DNA from: Rhodococcus sp. B50
GTDB lineage: Bacteria; Actinomycetota; Actinomycetes; Mycobacteriales; Mycobacteriaceae
DNA: 64,000 nt
Assembly: GCF_013602415.1 (NCBI RefSeq)
Contig: NZ_WPAG02000002.1
Span: forward strand, 3,413,480-3,477,479
Direction of reading: 5' to 3'
Shown here: in pieces, positions 34,118 to 45,276 of the stretch
Position numbering within the stretch: position 1 is the first letter of the stretch
How the letters are laid out: each line of letters starts with the position of its first letter
Position numbers and translations under genes: made by a program
Notes under the pieces: generated by a model
Database searches by the model: none
The model's input: the letters and a program-made list of their open reading frames with translations, nothing else
Told to the model about the DNA's origin: nothing

Positions 34118-35044
34118 ATGACCACCGGTGGTTACGACCCGAATCAGGATCCGAAGAACCCGGGTGGTTATCCGCCGCCCGGCAACTACCCACCGCCGTC
34201 GGGCGGTGGCACCCCGCCGCCGGGTGGGAACTATCCGCCGCCCGGCAACTACCCGCCTCCCGGGAACTACCCCCCGCCCTCGGGTGGCAACTACCCGCCT
34301 CCGGGTGGGTCCTACCCGCCTCCGGGGAACTACCCGCCTCCCCCGTCGGGTGGCAACTACCCGCCCCCGCCGGGCGCGTACGGCGCCGAAAACTTCGGCG
34401 GGCCGCCCCCGAATCAGCTGAGCGTCGGCGACGCGATCTCCTACGGCTGGTCCAAGTTCAGCGGCAACGCCGGCGTGTGGATCGTCTTCATGCTCGTCGC
34501 GTTCGTCATACAGGGCCTGATCAGCGGCATCTTCAACGGATTCGATTTCAGCGGCGACACGACCGAGTTCTCCGCTCTGAATATTGTCGGCAGCATCGTC
34601 TCAGCGATCGTCGGCTACCTGATCCAGGCTGCTTTCGTGCGCGGTGCGCTGGCCGAAACGGACGGGCAGCGGCCCGCATTCGGCACGTTCCTGCAGATCG
34701 GCCCGATCGGCGCGGTCATCATCGCGGGCCTGCTCGTGGGCATCGGCACGTCGATCGGTCTCGTGCTGTGCATCATTCCGGGCCTGGTGTTCGCGTTCTT
34801 CGCGTGGTGGACGATGCAATTCGTCATCGATCGCAACCAGGACGCGGTCACCGCGATCAAGTCGAGCTTCAACGCCGTGAAGTCGAATGCGGGAACGTTG
34901 TTCCTGCTCGCCCTCGCACTGTTCGGCATCAACCTTCTCGGTGCTCTGCTGTGCCTGATCGGCCTGCTGGTCACGGTGCCCGTGTCGATCATCGCCATCA
35001 CGTACGCCTACCGGGTCACCACGGGAGGTCCCGTAGCGGCCTGA
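34118..35044 (+). CDS. Membrane protein with Pro/Gly/Tyr-rich repeat N-terminus
   Basis: 308 residues. Residues 1-95 are built of about nine imperfect copies of N-Y-P-P-P-(G/S)-G, encoded by a tandem DNA repeat (about 34160-34385). A membrane domain of about six helices follows (residues 115-300), resembling DUF975-type bundles. The flexible N-terminus is likely cytoplasmic. Function is unknown. A strikingly similar layout is found in the next gene, where the domain is RDD. A hairpin at 35094-35120 lies downstream. Confidence 0.7.
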   Translation: MTTGGYDPNQDPKNPGGYPPPGNYPPPSGGGTPPPGGNYPPPGNYPPPGNYPPPSGGNYPPPGGSYPPPGNYPPPPSGGNYPPPPGAYGAENFGGPPPNQLSVGDAISYGWSKFSGNAGVWIVFMLVAFVIQGLISGIFNGFDFSGDTTEFSALNIVGSIVSAIVGYLIQAAFVRGALAETDGQRPAFGTFLQIGPIGAVIIAGLLVGIGTSIGLVLCIIPGLVFAFFAWWTMQFVIDRNQDAVTAIKSSFNAVKSNAGTLFLLALALFGINLLGALLCLIGLLVTVPVSIIAITYAYRVTTGGPVAA

Positions 35045-35093
35045 TCCGGTTCGACGGCACCCTCCCGTCGCATCCCTCGAGGCATCTACCGAC

Positions 35094-35120
35094 GCGCCAC
35101 GGCACGCTGTACCGTGGCGC
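35094..35120 (+). terminator. Hairpin between the two repeat-rich membrane protein genes
   Basis: GCGCCACGG (35094-35102) pairs perfectly with CCGTGGCGC (35112-35120) around a 9-nt loop. It lies 50 bp after the first gene and 33 bp before the TTG start of the RDD gene, so it could terminate or attenuate. Confidence 0.6.
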
Positions 35121-35152
35121 GTTGCCATTCCGATCGCGACAAGGGAGACATT

Positions 35153-35893
35153 TTGACGACAGGCGGATACCCACCACCTCCGCAGGACCCTCACGTTCCG
35201 GGTGGATACCCCGGCGGCGGTTCCCCCTCGTACGGTGGCACACCGTCCGACTACACCCAGCAGTTCCCGCAGTACGGTGCGCCCCAGAACGGTGTCCCCC
35301 AGTACGGAGCACCTCAGTACGGAACACCGCAGAACGGAGCTCCTCAGTTCGGCGCACCTCAGTACGGAGCACCCCAGTACGGCGCTCCGCAGGGTGACCA
35401 GTTCGGTGGGGGCCCGGGATTTCCCGACCCCCACTTCGGCACCGGCACCCCGGGGCAGCTGTTGCCGCGTCTCGGCGCCCGCATCATCGACGGCCTCATC
35501 GTCGGCATCCCCATGGGGATCCTGACGGCGATCATGCTCCTCGCGAGCGGCGGAAGCGGCTTCGTGAACTTCTTCATGACGGTCGTCAGCGGTGTCGTCG
35601 CCTTCGGCTACTGGACGTACATGGAGTCCACCCACGGCGCGACCTTCGGTAAGAAGCTCCTCGGACTGTCGGTCGCCGGCCCCGCCGGTGGCAACCCCAC
35701 CCTCGAGCAGGCCGCCAAGCGCAACGCCTTCGTCGCGCTGCAGATCCTCACGGGCATCCCGCTGCTGGGCTTCCTCGCGGGCCTGCTGTCGTTCGCCGCG
35801 TACATCGGTATCGCGGTCACCATCGAGCAGGACGGCAACAAGCAGGGCTTCCACGACAAGTTCGCCGGCGGCACCCAGGTTCGCAAGTCCTGA
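35153..35893 (+). CDS. RDD-family membrane protein with Gln/Tyr/Gly/Pro repeats
   Basis: 246 residues starting at TTG 35153, chosen because AAGGGAGACATT lies immediately upstream and translation reads L-T-T-G-G-Y, parallel to the neighbour's M-T-T-G-G-Y. Residues 30-90 carry tandem Q-Y-G-A-P repeats. The RDD domain follows with P-R-L-G-A-R-I-I-D-G-L-I near residue 105 and three membrane helices. RDD proteins are small transporters of unclear substrate; some support Na+/H+ exchange. The two adjacent genes may have acquired similar disordered tails for a shared partner. An earlier in-frame ATG at 35114 lies in the hairpin. Confidence 0.75.
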   Translation: MTTGGYPPPPQDPHVPGGYPGGGSPSYGGTPSDYTQQFPQYGAPQNGVPQYGAPQYGTPQNGAPQFGAPQYGAPQYGAPQGDQFGGGPGFPDPHFGTGTPGQLLPRLGARIIDGLIVGIPMGILTAIMLLASGGSGFVNFFMTVVSGVVAFGYWTYMESTHGATFGKKLLGLSVAGPAGGNPTLEQAAKRNAFVALQILTGIPLLGFLAGLLSFAAYIGIAVTIEQDGNKQGFHDKFAGGTQVRKS

Positions 35894-35906
35894 TCGCCCG
35901 CGCGTC

Positions 35907-35936
35907 CGGGCCTCGTCCTTCACCGGACGAGGTCCG
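35907..35936 (+). terminator. Terminator hairpin after RDD gene
   Basis: 12-bp arms (35907-35918 and 35925-35936) with one G-T pair and a 6-nt loop, starting 13 nt after the stop codon. Confidence 0.65.
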
Positions 35937-36017
35937 TTCGTCGTATATGGGGTGTTCGAGCACATACAGACCGTCCGCAACTTCGTGATCGTCACGTGGT
36001 GATGCTTGGATGTCCGG

Positions 36018-36749
36018 GTGACCGAGCACGGATCGAACACCTCCCCCGCCCTCTTCGACCACGCCGCCTTCGCACGCGTGAGCCGCAGCCCGTACACGGG
36101 GATCGTCGTCCTGTTCACCGCGGTGCTGATGATCTCCAACATCTCCGCGACGAAGGGCATCGCCTTCTTCACCGACTCCGACCTCGGGTTCGGTCCACTG
36201 CAGATCCTGCCGATCATCACCGACGGCGGGTTCTTCCTGTTCCCCCTCGCCTACATCCTCGGTGACGTGCTCAGCGAGGTGTACGGCTTCGCAGCCACCC
36301 GTCGCGCGGTGTTCTACGGATTCGGAGCGGTCGCGCTGTCCGCGCTGTGCTTCTGGCTCACGCAGCAGCTTCCGCCCGCCGACTTCTACGCCGGGCAGGA
36401 ATCCTTCGAGAACGTGCTCGGAGTGGTGCCCAGGATGCTGATCGCCGGACTCGCCGGATACGCGGTCGGGCAGTTGCTCAACTCGTACGTCCTGGTCTGG
36501 ATCAAGGAACGCACGCGGGAGAAGTACCTGTGGGCGCGCCTGATCGGCTCGACCGTCGTGGGCGAGTTCGCCGACACCCTCATCTTCTGCTCGATCGCCG
36601 CAGGAGCCATCGGCATCACGACCTGGTCCGATTTCGTCAACTTCGTGATCGTCGGGTTCCTGTGGAAGACGCTGGTCGAGATCATCGTGCTTCCGGTGAC
36701 CTACCGCGTGATCGCGCACGTCAAGAAGCGCGAACCGTCCTACGCGTGA
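36018..36749 (+). CDS. Queuosine-precursor transporter (YhhQ/VUT family)
   Basis: 243 residues from GTG 36018 (an alternative TTG at 36006 is possible) with about six membrane helices. The family signature is visible in L-A-Y-I-L-G-D-V-L-S-E-V-Y-G near residue 80 and the C-terminal K-T-L-V-E-I-I-V-L-P-V-T-Y. YhhQ proteins import preQ0/preQ1 or queuine. The convergent tgt gene, ending at 36768, is the enzyme that would use the imported base. I see no preQ1 riboswitch upstream. Confidence 0.85.
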   Translation: MTEHGSNTSPALFDHAAFARVSRSPYTGIVVLFTAVLMISNISATKGIAFFTDSDLGFGPLQILPIITDGGFFLFPLAYILGDVLSEVYGFAATRRAVFYGFGAVALSALCFWLTQQLPPADFYAGQESFENVLGVVPRMLIAGLAGYAVGQLLNSYVLVWIKERTREKYLWARLIGSTVVGEFADTLIFCSIAAGAIGITTWSDFVNFVIVGFLWKTLVEIIVLPVTYRVIAHVKKREPSYA

Positions 36750-36767
36750 CGAGTCACGCCCGACGAC

Positions 36768-39262
<2,495 letters not shown>

Positions 39263-39454
39263 CGGTGAGGAAACCTTCGATCGTCGATGGTCCCGGAGCC
39301 GGACGCTGTGCGGCCCGGGACGGTTCGGTCGCGCCGCCCGCGAGGGCGGCCAGAGGGCGCCCTCGGAGAGCGGCGCATGGTCGGCTTCCATTCTGGGGCA
39401 GTCCGGCCACTCACTTCTTCCCGTGGCGACGTGAGTTGCGCCATCTCGTGATCG

Positions 39455-42196
39455 TCAGGTGAGGAAGGTCGTATCCGCCCGCTCGGCCCTGCGCGCCTCG
39501 AGTCTCCTCGCGACGAACTTGCCGGCCTCGTCCACCCACAGCACCGTCGAGCCGACGGCCACCGCGAGCAGCCACTGCTCGGAGGTGAGCGAGGTGGTGT
39601 CCATGAATCCCTGCAGGGCGCCGAGTTGCACCACGCAGATCTGCAGGACGACGACGGCGACGATCGCGATCCAGATCGTGTGATTGGTGAACGTCTGCGC
39701 CGAGAACACCGATCCGAGGTCCGAGCGCACGTTGAACAGGTTGAAGATCTGGTAGAAGACGAACGTGGTGAACGCCAGGGTGGTCGCGAACAGCGGGTCG
39801 GATGCGCTGTCGGGGAACAGTTCCGGACCGAAGTACAGAACCGCGACGGTGCCGACCGTCATGACGATACCGAGTCCGAGGATGCGCTGCACCCGGGAGC
39901 GTTCGAGCAGGGCCTCGTTCGCGGGACGCGGACGTCGTCTCATCGCGTCCGGGGCGGTCGGATCGACACCGAGCGCGAGGGCCGGCGGTCCGTCCATGAT
40001 GATGTTCACCCACAGGATCTGCAGCGCGCTGAAGGGTGCCCCGCCCGCGAGTCCGAGTACACCGGCCGTCAGGAAGATCAGGACGAAGCCCCACGCCGTC
40101 GTGAGCTGGAATTTCACGAATTTGATGATGTTGTCGTAGATTCCGCGCCCTTCGGCGACCGCGGCGACGATGGTGGCGAAGTTGTCGTCGGTGAGGATCA
40201 TGTCCGCGGCACCCTTGGAGACGTCGGTGCCGGTGATACCCATCGCGACACCGATGTCCGATTGTTCGAGTGCCGGAGCATCGTTGACGCCGTCGCCCGT
40301 CATCGCGACGATCTGTCCGTCGGCCTGCAGCGCCTCGACGAACCTGATCTTGTGTTCGGGCGCCACGCGAGCGAGGACACCCAATTCCTTTGCCCTGTCC
40401 CGCAGTTCGACGTCCGTTAGCGTATCGAGGTCGGCGCCGGAGGCCGCCGAGCCACGGATCCCGAGTTCCTCGGCGATCGCGGAGGCCGTCACCAGATGGT
40501 CACCCGTGATCATGTGCACCGCGATGCCCGCCTCGTGGGCCACGGCGATGGCGTCCTCGGCCTCGGTCCGCGGTGGATCGACGATGCCGACGATCGCGTG
40601 GATGGTCAGGCCGCACACCCTCTCCTGCAGGGCATCCGTGTCGCCGCGCGGGACGGCATCGAGGTCGCGACCGGCGACCATGAGGGTGCGCAGACCTTCC
40701 GACGCCAGCGCCTCCACGGCCCGGTGGATCCTCGCGCGACCGTCGTCGTCGAGCGGCAGCGGACCGGCGGACCCGGCGATCGACATGGCGCGGTCGAGCA
40801 GCACACCAGGAGCCCCCTTCACGAAACAGCGGTATCCACCGCCCGGCAGGGTGTGGAAGGTGGCCATGTACTTGTAATCCGAGTCGAACGGCACCTCCGC
40901 GATGCGGTTCAGCGCGGCGCGCGCACCCTCGACGTCGATACCACCCTTCTCGGCAAGCACCACGAGCGCGCCCTCGGTGGGATCGCCGACAAGCACCCCG
41001 TTCCGCACCGTCGCGTCGTTGCACAGACCCATACCGAGCAGCGCGTCCGTGAAATCCGGTGCGGGCAGCCCGTCACCGACGAGGATCTTGCCGTCGGTTC
41101 CGTAACCGGTGCCGGTGACACGGAAAGCGCGACCGGCGACGAGCAGACGTTGCACCGTCATCTCGTTGAGCGTGAGGGTGCCGGTCTTGTCGGTGCAGAT
41201 GTGGGTGGTGCTGCCCAGCGTCTCGACTGCGGCGAGCCGCTTGACGATCGCGCCGCGCGCGGCGAGGCGTGAGGCACCCATCGCGAGGGTGAATGCGACC
41301 ACGGCCGTGAGCCCCTCGGGAATCGTCGCGACCGCCAGCGACACGGCGGTGACGAGGAGATCCGACCACGACTGTCCCCTCAGCAGACCGAGGACGAACA
41401 CCAGCGCCACCGTCACGATCGCGATGATCGTCAAGGTCTGGGCGAGCTGACCGATGCGTCGTTGCAGCGGTGTCTGTTCGGTGCCGGCCGACCCGAGAAG
41501 TGTTGCGATGGAACCCATCTCGGTACGCATACCCGTACCGGTGACGATCATCGCGGCGCGTCCCCGCGTGACCTCGGTGTTCATGAACAGCATGTCGGTA
41601 CGGTCGCCGAGCGGCGCGCCGGGATCGTCGACGGCATCGACCTGCTTGTCGACCGGCTGGGATTCACCGGTGAGCGCGGCCTCGGCGACCTGCAACCGGA
41701 CGGCGGTGACGAGACGGCCGTCTGCCGGGACCGTGTCGCCGGCCTCGAGGAGCACCATGTCGCCGGGGACGAGTTCGGCGCGGGGCACCTCCGTCCCGCG
41801 ACCGTCGCGCAGCACCCTGCTGGTGGACACCGACATCTTCTTCAGCGCCGCGAGACTGCTCTCGGCCCGCGATTCCTGCACGTAGTTCAGCACGGTGTTG
41901 AGCGCGATCACCGCGAAGATGACGACGGGGGTCTCCCATTCACGGGACACGGTGGCGCTGACCACTGCCGCCACGACCAATACCAGCGTCATCTTGTCGG
42001 CGAGCAGCGAGAGCACCCGCCGCCAGGTCGGCACCCGTTTCGCCTCGTCGAGCAGGTTCGGACCGTGCTGGGCGCGACGCCGCTCGACCTCGTCCGCGGT
42101 CAGGCCGCGTTGCGGGTCGACCGCGAACGCCTCGGCCACGTCGGCCGCGTCGCGGGTGTGCCAACTCGAGGTGGTCGCGGGAGCCTGTGCGGGCAT
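39455..42196 (-). CDS. P-type (P2) calcium-type cation ATPase
   Basis: 913 residues from the ATG at 42196; a GTG at 42202 overlaps the GAGGAG ribosome binding site and is rejected. Phosphorylation motif D-K-T-G-T-L-T near residue 340, P-domain M-T-G-D-G-V-N-D-A, helix-4 I-P-E-G-L and helix-6 N-I-I-M-D-G. The helix-5 acidic site residue of SERCA is replaced (A-W-G-F where N-V-G-E is expected). This matches single-site PMCA-like pumps that move one Ca2+ per ATP; manganese is also possible. It should export the ion from the cytoplasm. Divergent from the PPOX-fold gene. Confidence 0.87.
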   Translation of the reverse strand: MPAQAPATTSSWHTRDAADVAEAFAVDPQRGLTADEVERRRAQHGPNLLDEAKRVPTWRRVLSLLADKMTLVLVVAAVVSATVSREWETPVVIFAVIALNTVLNYVQESRAESSLAALKKMSVSTSRVLRDGRGTEVPRAELVPGDMVLLEAGDTVPADGRLVTAVRLQVAEAALTGESQPVDKQVDAVDDPGAPLGDRTDMLFMNTEVTRGRAAMIVTGTGMRTEMGSIATLLGSAGTEQTPLQRRIGQLAQTLTIIAIVTVALVFVLGLLRGQSWSDLLVTAVSLAVATIPEGLTAVVAFTLAMGASRLAARGAIVKRLAAVETLGSTTHICTDKTGTLTLNEMTVQRLLVAGRAFRVTGTGYGTDGKILVGDGLPAPDFTDALLGMGLCNDATVRNGVLVGDPTEGALVVLAEKGGIDVEGARAALNRIAEVPFDSDYKYMATFHTLPGGGYRCFVKGAPGVLLDRAMSIAGSAGPLPLDDDGRARIHRAVEALASEGLRTLMVAGRDLDAVPRGDTDALQERVCGLTIHAIVGIVDPPRTEAEDAIAVAHEAGIAVHMITGDHLVTASAIAEELGIRGSAASGADLDTLTDVELRDRAKELGVLARVAPEHKIRFVEALQADGQIVAMTGDGVNDAPALEQSDIGVAMGITGTDVSKGAADMILTDDNFATIVAAVAEGRGIYDNIIKFVKFQLTTAWGFVLIFLTAGVLGLAGGAPFSALQILWVNIIMDGPPALALGVDPTAPDAMRRRPRPANEALLERSRVQRILGLGIVMTVGTVAVLYFGPELFPDSASDPLFATTLAFTTFVFYQIFNLFNVRSDLGSVFSAQTFTNHTIWIAIVAVVVLQICVVQLGALQGFMDTTSLTSEQWLLAVAVGSTVLWVDEAGKFVARRLEARRAERADTTFLT

Positions 42197-42344
42197 CGGC
42201 ACTCCTCATTCGGGCTGCTCTCGGCGGATCGGGTGAACGCGGTCCTGACGGCCGGTTTCACCGTAACCGCCGGAGCGTTCCACTGCGCCGGAAGCCGGTT
42301 CGTGATGTGCTGGATACGGCAGCGGACCCGGAGGAGTGAACGCG

Positions 42345-42764
42345 ATGAGCGACAACCCGAATACCGACGATCCCATCGTCCCGCTCGACGAGGACCAGTG
42401 CTGGGACCTGCTCGCGACAGGCAAGGTGGGCCGACTCGTCACCGTCGTGAACGGGCGGCCGGAGATCTATCCCGTCAACTACGTCGTCGACGAGCGCACG
42501 GTGTACTTCCGCAGCGGCGAGGGCAGCAAACTCTCCGAAGTGGCGGTGCATCCGCAGGTCGCGTTCGAGGTCGACGAGATCCACGAGGACTCCGCGTGGA
42601 GCGTCGTGCTGCACGGACACGCCCGGGTCCTGCGCAGTTTCGAGGATGCCGCGAGAATCGACGCGCTGGGACTGACGCCGTGGGTCCCCACCCCGAAGTA
42701 CGACTACGTCGCGGTGACTGCCACCGATCTGACCGGGATGCGGCTCACCCTCGTCAAGCGCTGA
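42345..42764 (+). CDS. Pyridoxamine-5'-phosphate-oxidase-fold flavin-binding protein
   Basis: 139 residues from the ATG at 42345 with GGAGGAG upstream (a GTG at 42336 is an alternative). It has the split-barrel FMN/F420-type fold: G-K-V-G-R-L-V-T-V and P-V-N-Y-V-V-D-E-R-T-V-Y-F-R, with S-V-V-L-H-G-H-A-R near residue 90. These small proteins bind flavin, F420 or haem; the ligand is not readable. It precedes the CDF gene by 3 bp and may form an operon with it. Confidence 0.78.
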   Translation: MSDNPNTDDPIVPLDEDQCWDLLATGKVGRLVTVVNGRPEIYPVNYVVDERTVYFRSGEGSKLSEVAVHPQVAFEVDEIHEDSAWSVVLHGHARVLRSFEDAARIDALGLTPWVPTPKYDYVAVTATDLTGMRLTLVKR

Positions 42765-42767
42765 ATC

Positions 42768-43691
42768 GTGACGACGTCCGCCCTGCAGCACCGCACCTTG
42801 ATGCGGTTCATGCTGCTCTCGGTGGCAACCGCGATCGCGACGATGCTCCTGAAGGCTGCGGCGGCATGGATCACCGGTTCCGTGGGTCTGTTGTCGGACG
42901 CGCTCGAATCCGGGGTCAATCTCGTGGCAGCGCTCGTCGGTCTCGCGGCGCTACGCCTCGCCGCGAAACCCGCCGACGCCAACCACGATTTCGGGCACGG
43001 AAAAGCCGAATATCTCTCAGCGGCAGTCGAGGGCACGATGGTCTTCGCCGCTGCGACGGCGATCCTGTGGACATCGATCGAGCGGCTGATCTCACCGCAG
43101 CCGGTGACCGAGGTCGGCATCGGCCTCGTCCTGTCGGCCGGATCATCGGTACTCAATCTCGTGGTGGGTCTGCTGTTGATCCGGCAAGGGCGCGCACACC
43201 GGTCGATCACGCTGGTCGCGGACGGAAAGCACCTGCTGACGGACGTGTGGACCTCGGTCGGTGTGCTCGTGGGCGTGGCACTCGTGGCCTTGTTCGGCTG
43301 GGACGTACTCGACCCGATCGTGGCGATTCTCGTGGCACTGAACATCCTGAGGATCGGGTTCGACCTCGTACGGCAGGCGGTCGTCGGCATGCTCGATACG
43401 GTCCTTCCTCCGGAGGACGTGCTCGCGGTGAACGCCATCCTCGACCGCTATCGGGAACCGGGGCAGGTGACGATCCTGCCGCCGCTCACACGGGAGTCGG
43501 GACGTCAGCGGTTCGTCTACATCACCGTGCGGGTGCCGGGCGACCGGACGGTACGCGAAGGACACGACCTTCTCGATCGCATCGAGGCGGACCTCGCCGA
43601 AGCGCTGCCCGGCGTCGTCGTGTTCAGCCATCTCGAACCCACCCGCGCACCGGCCGAGCCCGGGCGGTCGGGCGGGATCACGCGGACGTGA
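42768..43691 (+). CDS. Cation diffusion facilitator (CDF) transporter
   Basis: 307 residues from GTG 42768 with six membrane helices followed by a cytoplasmic domain. The helix-5 metal site is canonical (H-L-L-T-D, H-x3-D). The helix-2 site is D-A-L-E-S-G-V-N rather than the H/D-x3-D of zinc-specific CzcD, a form seen in Fe/Zn/Mn-type members. It should export a divalent metal by proton antiport. The gene overlaps the 3' end of the convergent lysE gene by 14 bp. Confidence 0.85.
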   Translation: MTTSALQHRTLMRFMLLSVATAIATMLLKAAAAWITGSVGLLSDALESGVNLVAALVGLAALRLAAKPADANHDFGHGKAEYLSAAVEGTMVFAAATAILWTSIERLISPQPVTEVGIGLVLSAGSSVLNLVVGLLLIRQGRAHRSITLVADGKHLLTDVWTSVGVLVGVALVALFGWDVLDPIVAILVALNILRIGFDLVRQAVVGMLDTVLPPEDVLAVNAILDRYREPGQVTILPPLTRESGRQRFVYITVRVPGDRTVREGHDLLDRIEADLAEALPGVVVFSHLEPTRAPAEPGRSGGITRT

Positions 43692-44280
43692 TCAGGCCCG
43701 CGCCGAGACCGAGCATGAGGACCGCCACGCCGCCGTCGAGGATGCGCCACGAGGAGGGCTTGGCGAACCAGGCGCGCAGATAACGGGCCCCGTACCCGAG
43801 GGCCGCGAACCATACGACGCTCGCGATGATCGCCCCGGCACCGAACCACCAGCGTCCCGGATTGCCGTAGTGGTTGGCCACCGAGCCGAGCATGAGCACG
43901 GTGTCGAGATAGGTGTGGGGATTGAGCCAGGTCAGCGCAAGACAGGTCAGCAGGGCCGCGCCGATGGTGACGGCGCCGCCCGGGGCGGCGGACAGTGCGG
44001 ACGGCTTCAGCGCACGACGTGCCGCGAAGAGCCCGTAGCAGATGAGGAAAGCGGCACCCGCCCAACGAATCACGTCGATCGCGCCGGGGGCGCGGTCGAG
44101 GATCGTCGCGATCCCGGCGATGCCCGCGGTGATGAGCACGGCGTCGGAGATCACGCAGATCGCGATCACAGGCAGCACGAATCGTCGCGCGATGGCCATG
44201 CGCAGCACGAAGGCGTTCTGCGCGCCGATGGCGACGATGAGGGACAGACCTGTGACGAATCCGGCGACGACGAGTGACAT
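43678..44280 (-). CDS. lysE: LysE/ArgO-type basic amino-acid exporter
   Basis: 200 residues with about six membrane helices. Family features: the N-terminal G-A-Q-N-A-F-V-L-R and the N-P-H-T-Y-L-D motif near residue 125. It exports lysine and arginine when their cytoplasmic level is high. Divergent from the LysG/ArgP-type regulator across a 71-bp promoter, the classical arrangement in corynebacteria. Its 3' end overlaps the CDF gene. Confidence 0.92.
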   Translation of the reverse strand: MSLVVAGFVTGLSLIVAIGAQNAFVLRMAIARRFVLPVIAICVISDAVLITAGIAGIATILDRAPGAIDVIRWAGAAFLICYGLFAARRALKPSALSAAPGGAVTIGAALLTCLALTWLNPHTYLDTVLMLGSVANHYGNPGRWWFGAGAIIASVVWFAALGYGARYLRAWFAKPSSWRILDGGVAVLMLGLGAGLITSA

Positions 44281-44351
44281 GGCACCGACGCTAGGAATCC
44301 TGTCCGGATAAGAACAGTTGATTTTGCTGTACCTGCATTAGAGTTTCTTAT
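44281..44351. promoter_or_regulatory. lysE/lysG divergent promoter
   Basis: 71 bp. TAGAGT at 44339-44344 lies 7 nt before the lysG GTG, consistent with a leaderless mRNA; TTGATT (44318-44323) is a possible -35. The region should hold the LysG operator controlling lysE; no strong palindrome is visible. Confidence 0.5.
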
Positions 44352-45233
44352 GTGGATCTCGACTTCGCTCAACTTCGCACTTTTGCAACGGTATTGGACG
44401 AGGGCACTTTCGAGGGTGCGGCGGCTGTTCTTCGCGTCACACCGTCCGCGGTGAGCCAGCGCATCAAGTCGCTCGAACAACACGTCGGTCAGGTGCTGGT
44501 GCGGCGGACCCGGCCCGTCAGCGCGACCGCGGCCGGCGAGGTGGTGATGCGACTGGCCCGGCAGGTCGCGCGGCTGGAGCAGGACGCCTCCGAGGAACTC
44601 GGCCTCGGCGCCGACACCGGGACCTACGCCACGATCCCGCTCGTCGTCAACGCCGACTCGATGTCCACGTGGATGCTGCGTGCGCTGGCCCGGATGCCCG
44701 TGCGCTATCGCGCACTGTTCGAACTACACCGCGAGGACGAGTTCCACTCCACGGATCTGTTGCGCGACGGCACCGCCATGGCGGCGGTCACCTCCGTACC
44801 CGAACCCGTGCAGGGCTGCACGTCCGAAAAGCTCGGCGCCATGCGCTATCACGCGATGGCGAGCGTGGACTTCGCCGAACGCTGGTTCCCCGAGGGCATG
44901 ACCCCGGCCGAACTGCGGGAGGCCCCGATGCTCACCTTCGACCGCAAGGACGACATGCAGGATCGCTTCGTCCGCAAGCGGACCCGGCGACGGCTCGATC
45001 CGCCGCGCAACTACGTTCCGGGCGCCCTCGAGTTCGTCGAAGCCGCGCGGCTGGGGCTGGGTTGGGCCATGCTCCCCGATGCGATGGTCACCGACACGAC
45101 CGATCTCGTGAGCCTGGCACCGGACGACCCGATCGCCGTGCCGCTCTACTGGCAGCGGTGGCGGCTGGACTCCCCCGTGCTCGACGCGCTGACCGATGCG
45201 GTCCGTCGCACCGCGCGCGAAGTGCTGCACTGA
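44352..45233 (+). CDS. lysG: LysR-family regulator of LysG/ArgP type
   Basis: 293 residues from GTG 44352. The HTH G-A-A-A-V-L-R-V-T-P-S-A-V-S-Q-R-I-K lies near residue 25 and matches LysG/ArgP. The ligand domain has the W-A-M-L-P region near residue 236. It activates lysE when bound to lysine or arginine. TAGAGT lies 7 nt upstream of the start, so the transcript is probably leaderless. The divergent position next to lysE is strong support. Confidence 0.88.
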   Translation: MDLDFAQLRTFATVLDEGTFEGAAAVLRVTPSAVSQRIKSLEQHVGQVLVRRTRPVSATAAGEVVMRLARQVARLEQDASEELGLGADTGTYATIPLVVNADSMSTWMLRALARMPVRYRALFELHREDEFHSTDLLRDGTAMAAVTSVPEPVQGCTSEKLGAMRYHAMASVDFAERWFPEGMTPAELREAPMLTFDRKDDMQDRFVRKRTRRRLDPPRNYVPGALEFVEAARLGLGWAMLPDAMVTDTTDLVSLAPDDPIAVPLYWQRWRLDSPVLDALTDAVRRTAREVLH

Positions 45234-45276
45234 GATCGGGAACGGTTCGATCACACCGGTGCCCCAGCACCTGTTT

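Noticed and set aside
34066..35397. 443-codon plus-strand frame across the two repeat-rich genes
   Set aside because: A shifted reading of the tandem repeats; real starts are at 34118 and 35153.
35937..36017. preQ1 riboswitch before the queuosine transporter
   Set aside because: Too short and GC-rich, without the expected A-rich pseudoknot.
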